From Deltaproteobacteria bacterium (GTDB lineage Bacteria; Myxococcota_A; SURF-8), in the NCBI GenBank assembly GCA_029570245.1, contig JAKQSH010000363.1, positions 1 through 6,443 of the forward strand: a stretch of DNA of 6,443 nucleotides, written 5' to 3'. The translations under genes and the position numbers were made by a program. Below, piece by piece: positions 5,585-6,443 of this stretch. The notes below the pieces were generated by a model that had not been told where the DNA came from, ran no database searches, and worked only from the letters and a program-made list of their open reading frames with translations. The stretch's first letter is position 1. Each line of letters begins with the position of its first letter.

Positions 5585-6443
5585 ATGGCCTGGACACACA
5601 GACACCTTCTGGGCTTGGAACAGCTGTCCGCCGAGGACATTTCGTATGTGCTGGAACTGGCGAAGGGTTTCCGCGAAATTTCACTGCGCCCGGTCCGCAA
5701 GGTTCCGACGCTGCAGGGAAAAACCGCCATACTGGCGTTCTTTGAACCATCCACCCGCACGCGCGTTTCATTCGAAATGGCGGCCAAGCGGCTTTCCGCC
5801 GACACATACGCCATCTCGTCTTCGGGAAGCTCGGTTGTAAAGGGTGAAACACTCATCGACACCATCCGCAATCTCGAAGCCATGCATATAGACCTGGTGG
5901 TCATGCGCCACAAGTCGTCCGGCGCGCATCACCTGTTGATGAAGCACACCGACACGCCCATAATCAACGCCGGCGACGGCTATCACGAGCATCCCACCCA
6001 GGGCCTGCTCGACATGCTTACCATCCAGGAAGCCAAAGGAGATTTCAAAGGGCTGAAGGTCGCAATCGTGGGCGACATCACCCACAGCCGCGTGGCGCAC
6101 TCAAACATCATCGGCCTTACGAAAATGGGAGCCGAAGTGCATCTGTGCGGGCCGTTTTCGATGGTGCCGCAGTTCATCGAAGATATGGGAATCCGCGAGC
6201 AGGTGCATGTTCATCCGCGAGTGGAGGCGGCCATTGAGGGCGCGGACGTGGTAATGGCGCTGCGCATTCAGAAAGAGCGCATGCCGAAGCACCTCTTTCC
6301 CTCCGACCGCGAATACGCCATGTATTTCGGGCTGAACTCGAAGAACATCAGGCTGGCCAGGGAAGACGCCATCATCATGCATCCGGGGCCGATCAACCGT
6401 GGCGTCGAAATGTCGCCCGATCTGGCCGACTGCGGACGTTCGG
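5585..6443 (+). CDS. pyrB: Aspartate carbamoyltransferase catalytic subunit (3' end outside window)
   Basis: The frame is open to the window end and gives 286 codons of the roughly 305-315 usual for the family, so only a short C-terminal piece is missing. The enzyme joins carbamoyl phosphate and aspartate to give carbamoylaspartate, the committed step of pyrimidine synthesis. Active-site motifs are intact: FEPSTRTR with Ser56-Thr57-Arg58-Thr59, Lys86 in VVKGE, Arg108, His136 and Gln139 in HPTQ, Arg169 in GDITHSRVAHSN, Arg227 in ALRIQKER, and HPGPINRGVE at 266-275, which distinguishes ATCase from ornithine carbamoyltransferase. The ATG lies 2 bases after the pyrR stop, and its Shine-Dalgarno (aaagga, 5574-5579) is inside the last pyrR codons, so translation is probably coupled. 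Control would come through the PyrR leader. A downstream pyrC is common in pyrR-pyrB operons but cannot be seen here. Confidence 0.97.
   Translation, partial: MAWTHRHLLGLEQLSAEDISYVLELAKGFREISLRPVRKVPTLQGKTAILAFFEPSTRTRVSFEMAAKRLSADTYAISSSGSSVVKGETLIDTIRNLEAMHIDLVVMRHKSSGAHHLLMKHTDTPIINAGDGYHEHPTQGLLDMLTIQEAKGDFKGLKVAIVGDITHSRVAHSNIIGLTKMGAEVHLCGPFSMVPQFIEDMGIREQVHVHPRVEAAIEGADVVMALRIQKERMPKHLFPSDREYAMYFGLNSKNIRLAREDAIIMHPGPINRGVEMSPDLADCGRS

Noticed and set aside
4680..5852. Long minus-strand open frame (390 codons) opposite the leader, pyrR and pyrB
   Set aside because: It lies antisense to two clearly recognised genes and a terminator, and its translation is low-complexity Phe/Arg-rich where it mirrors the Lys-rich tail. 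It is a shadow frame.

Overview
The window comes from a GC-rich (roughly 55-60%) bacterial chromosome and carries housekeeping genes on the plus strand only. Lineage cannot be fixed from this alone. An MJ0042-type zinc-ribbon/GYF-like/TPR membrane protein next to gatC-gatA, plus a pyrR-pyrB operon behind a sigma70-like promoter, would fit a PVC-group (for example Lentisphaerota-like) or deltaproteobacterial genome. I hold this loosely. There is no sign of phage, transposon, CRISPR or recent transfer.

Region 1 (1-4665) looks like one operon. It starts with a large protein truncated at its 5' end: N-terminal zinc ribbon, GYF-like domain, disordered linker, one membrane span, coiled coil and two blocks of TPRs. 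Then come gatC and gatA, two of the three subunits of the Asp/Glu-tRNA amidotransferase, and a flavodoxin-fold protein with a compact four-cysteine motif typical of iron-sulfur flavoproteins. Gaps are 9, 15 and 12 bases, and each downstream gene has its own Shine-Dalgarno sequence. gatB does not follow gatA. No terminator is visible directly after the last gene.

Region 2 (4666-4892) is a 227-base intergenic leader. It holds a promoter-like TTGACA element, several competing RNA pairings, a small hairpin resembling a divergent PyrR-binding loop, a possible 8-codon leader ORF whose ribosome-binding site lies inside that hairpin, and a strong intrinsic terminator ending 29 bases before pyrR. This is the most interesting part of the window: it has the parts of an attenuator in which PyrR could act through leader translation rather than by a classic antiterminator alone.

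Region 3 (4893-6443) is the start of a pyrimidine operon. It holds pyrR (regulator/uracil phosphoribosyltransferase), with an unusual lysine-rich C-terminal tail, and pyrB (aspartate carbamoyltransferase catalytic chain), which begins two bases after the pyrR stop and runs off the window. PyrR would sense uridine nucleotides and set expression of itself and pyrB through the leader.
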